Positions 34,144-34,509 of a stretch of 34,509 bases of DNA are shown in pieces. The notes beneath the pieces were generated by a model. It did not search any database, was not told where the DNA came from, and saw only the letters and a program-made list of their open reading frames with translations. Every line of letters begins with the position of its first letter. Positions within the stretch are counted from its first letter, which is position 1. This DNA is from Selenihalanaerobacter shriftii (GTDB lineage: Bacteria; Bacillota; Halanaerobiia; Halobacteroidales; Acetohalobiaceae): contig NZ_FUWM01000023.1 in assembly GCF_900167185.1 (NCBI RefSeq), positions 1-34,509 on the forward strand, written 5' to 3'. Both the position numbers and the translations under genes were made by a program.

Positions 34144-34509
34144 TTAAGAAATATTAATCCCATCCTTACTTATCTTTAACCTCTTGCTTCCAAAAGAAAA
34201 TTCTGTCTTATTATCATCTATGACTCCATTTGCTTTTCCGGTCTTGAGATTAATTTTATCTTTATCAAGTATTATCTTACTTTTATCAGCTACGGAGAAG
34301 TTTAAACTCTCTTCTCTTAACCACATCTTGGCTTTATCTTCTTTACTAGCAAAGATTATCTCCTGATTATTAAGTAACATCCGAAAGCCACCAGGGGTCT
34401 TGATTAGTTTATCCGCTGGGTCATGATCTATCTCTTGATCATTATCGGTACTACTACTCTTTAAGGTGGCATATTTTTCGTTCTGACTTTTAAAGTAGAT
34501 ATCTACTAT
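34144..34509 (-). CDS. Second VgrG-like spike protein, C-terminal part (runs off right edge)
   Basis: The frame is open from base 34509 to the stop at 34144 (121 residues); a shorter ORF starting at 34380 is not a separate gene. It begins IVDIYFKSQNEKYATLKSSS and continues KLIKTPGGFRMLLNNQEIIF, matching residues 357-475 of the downstream VgrG-like protein almost position by position at the start and more loosely later. It ends KRLKISKDGINIS, parallel to the paralogue's QISSGGINMV. So this is the OB-fold end and beta-helix of a tandem paralogue. About 75 bases separate it from the next gene. Confidence 0.85.
   Translation of the reverse strand: MVDIYFKSQNEKYATLKSSSTDNDQEIDHDPADKLIKTPGGFRMLLNNQEIIFASKEDKAKMWLREESLNFSVADKSKIILDKDKINLKTGKANGVIDDNKTEFSFGSKRLKISKDGINIS

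Noticed and set aside
34144-34380. A separate 78-residue gene starting at 34380
   Set aside because: The frame is open up to the window edge and aligns with the VgrG-like paralogue, so the ATG is internal.
1-34509. CRISPR arrays, tRNA or rRNA genes, transposase-type insertion sequences
   Set aside because: I saw no regularly spaced direct repeats, no cloverleaf or rRNA motif, and no transposase reading frame; the only mobile element seen is the group II intron.

Overview
The window is strongly AT-rich, with purine-rich Shine-Dalgarno sites, many intrinsic terminators and typical sigma-A promoters. It carries a diaminopimelate pathway (dapF-dapL), a pyruvate kinase with an extra PEP-utiliser domain, and an accD-accA-pfkA-pyk run. 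Together these point to a low-GC anaerobic Firmicute. From memory the gene style best fits the Halanaerobiales/Halobacteroidaceae (diderm, halophilic); this is an inference, not a sequence match.

Layout. (1) 1-10.6 kb holds housekeeping and accessory genes on both strands: a clipped zinc-ribbon protein, a LysM/M23 cell-wall hydrolase, an unknown acidic protein, pgi, two inverted paralogues sharing a small domain, a TPR-like protein, a hydantoinase-like/histone-deacetylase-like pair, the UV endonuclease uvsE, and fxsA. (2) 10.6-13.8 kb holds a small membrane protein, the decapitated C-terminus of an MscS-type channel, an apparently intact group II intron (11407-13493) sitting just behind a terminator, and a small coiled-coil gene. 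(3) 13.9-21.3 kb (all minus strand) is core metabolism: accD-accA-pfkA-pyk under one leader with two candidate promoters and a long inverted repeat, then a separately promoted dapF-dapL unit. (4) 21.4-34.5 kb (all minus strand, very short gaps or overlaps, running off the right edge) is the most interesting part.

Region 4 reads as one long operon. From upstream to downstream it encodes two tandem VgrG-like spike proteins (the first clipped by the window edge), two large unknown proteins, a divergent Hsp70/actin-fold ATPase with an N-terminal SAP-like segment, another unknown protein with a baseplate-like look, a J-domain protein, a membrane FHA protein, a zinc-ribbon FHA protein, a canonical PP2C phosphatase, a second PP2C with a substituted metal-site residue fused to a membrane helix and TPR-like repeats, and a Ser/Thr kinase. 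Kinase + PP2C + FHA + VgrG is the threonine-phosphorylation logic of Gram-negative type VI secretion. Here it is combined with an Hsp70/Hsp40 pair in a Firmicute. I infer a contractile-injection-system locus under phospho-control. No sheath, tube, TssB/C, ClpV or membrane-complex gene is inside the window, so the assignment rests on the spike proteins and the regulatory cassette.

Several starts were moved inward from the longest ORF because a good ribosome-binding site sits next to an internal ATG: the Asn-rich gene, the TPR gene, fxsA, dapL, pfkA, accA and the membrane FHA gene. Four genes of region 4 appear to use TTG starts.
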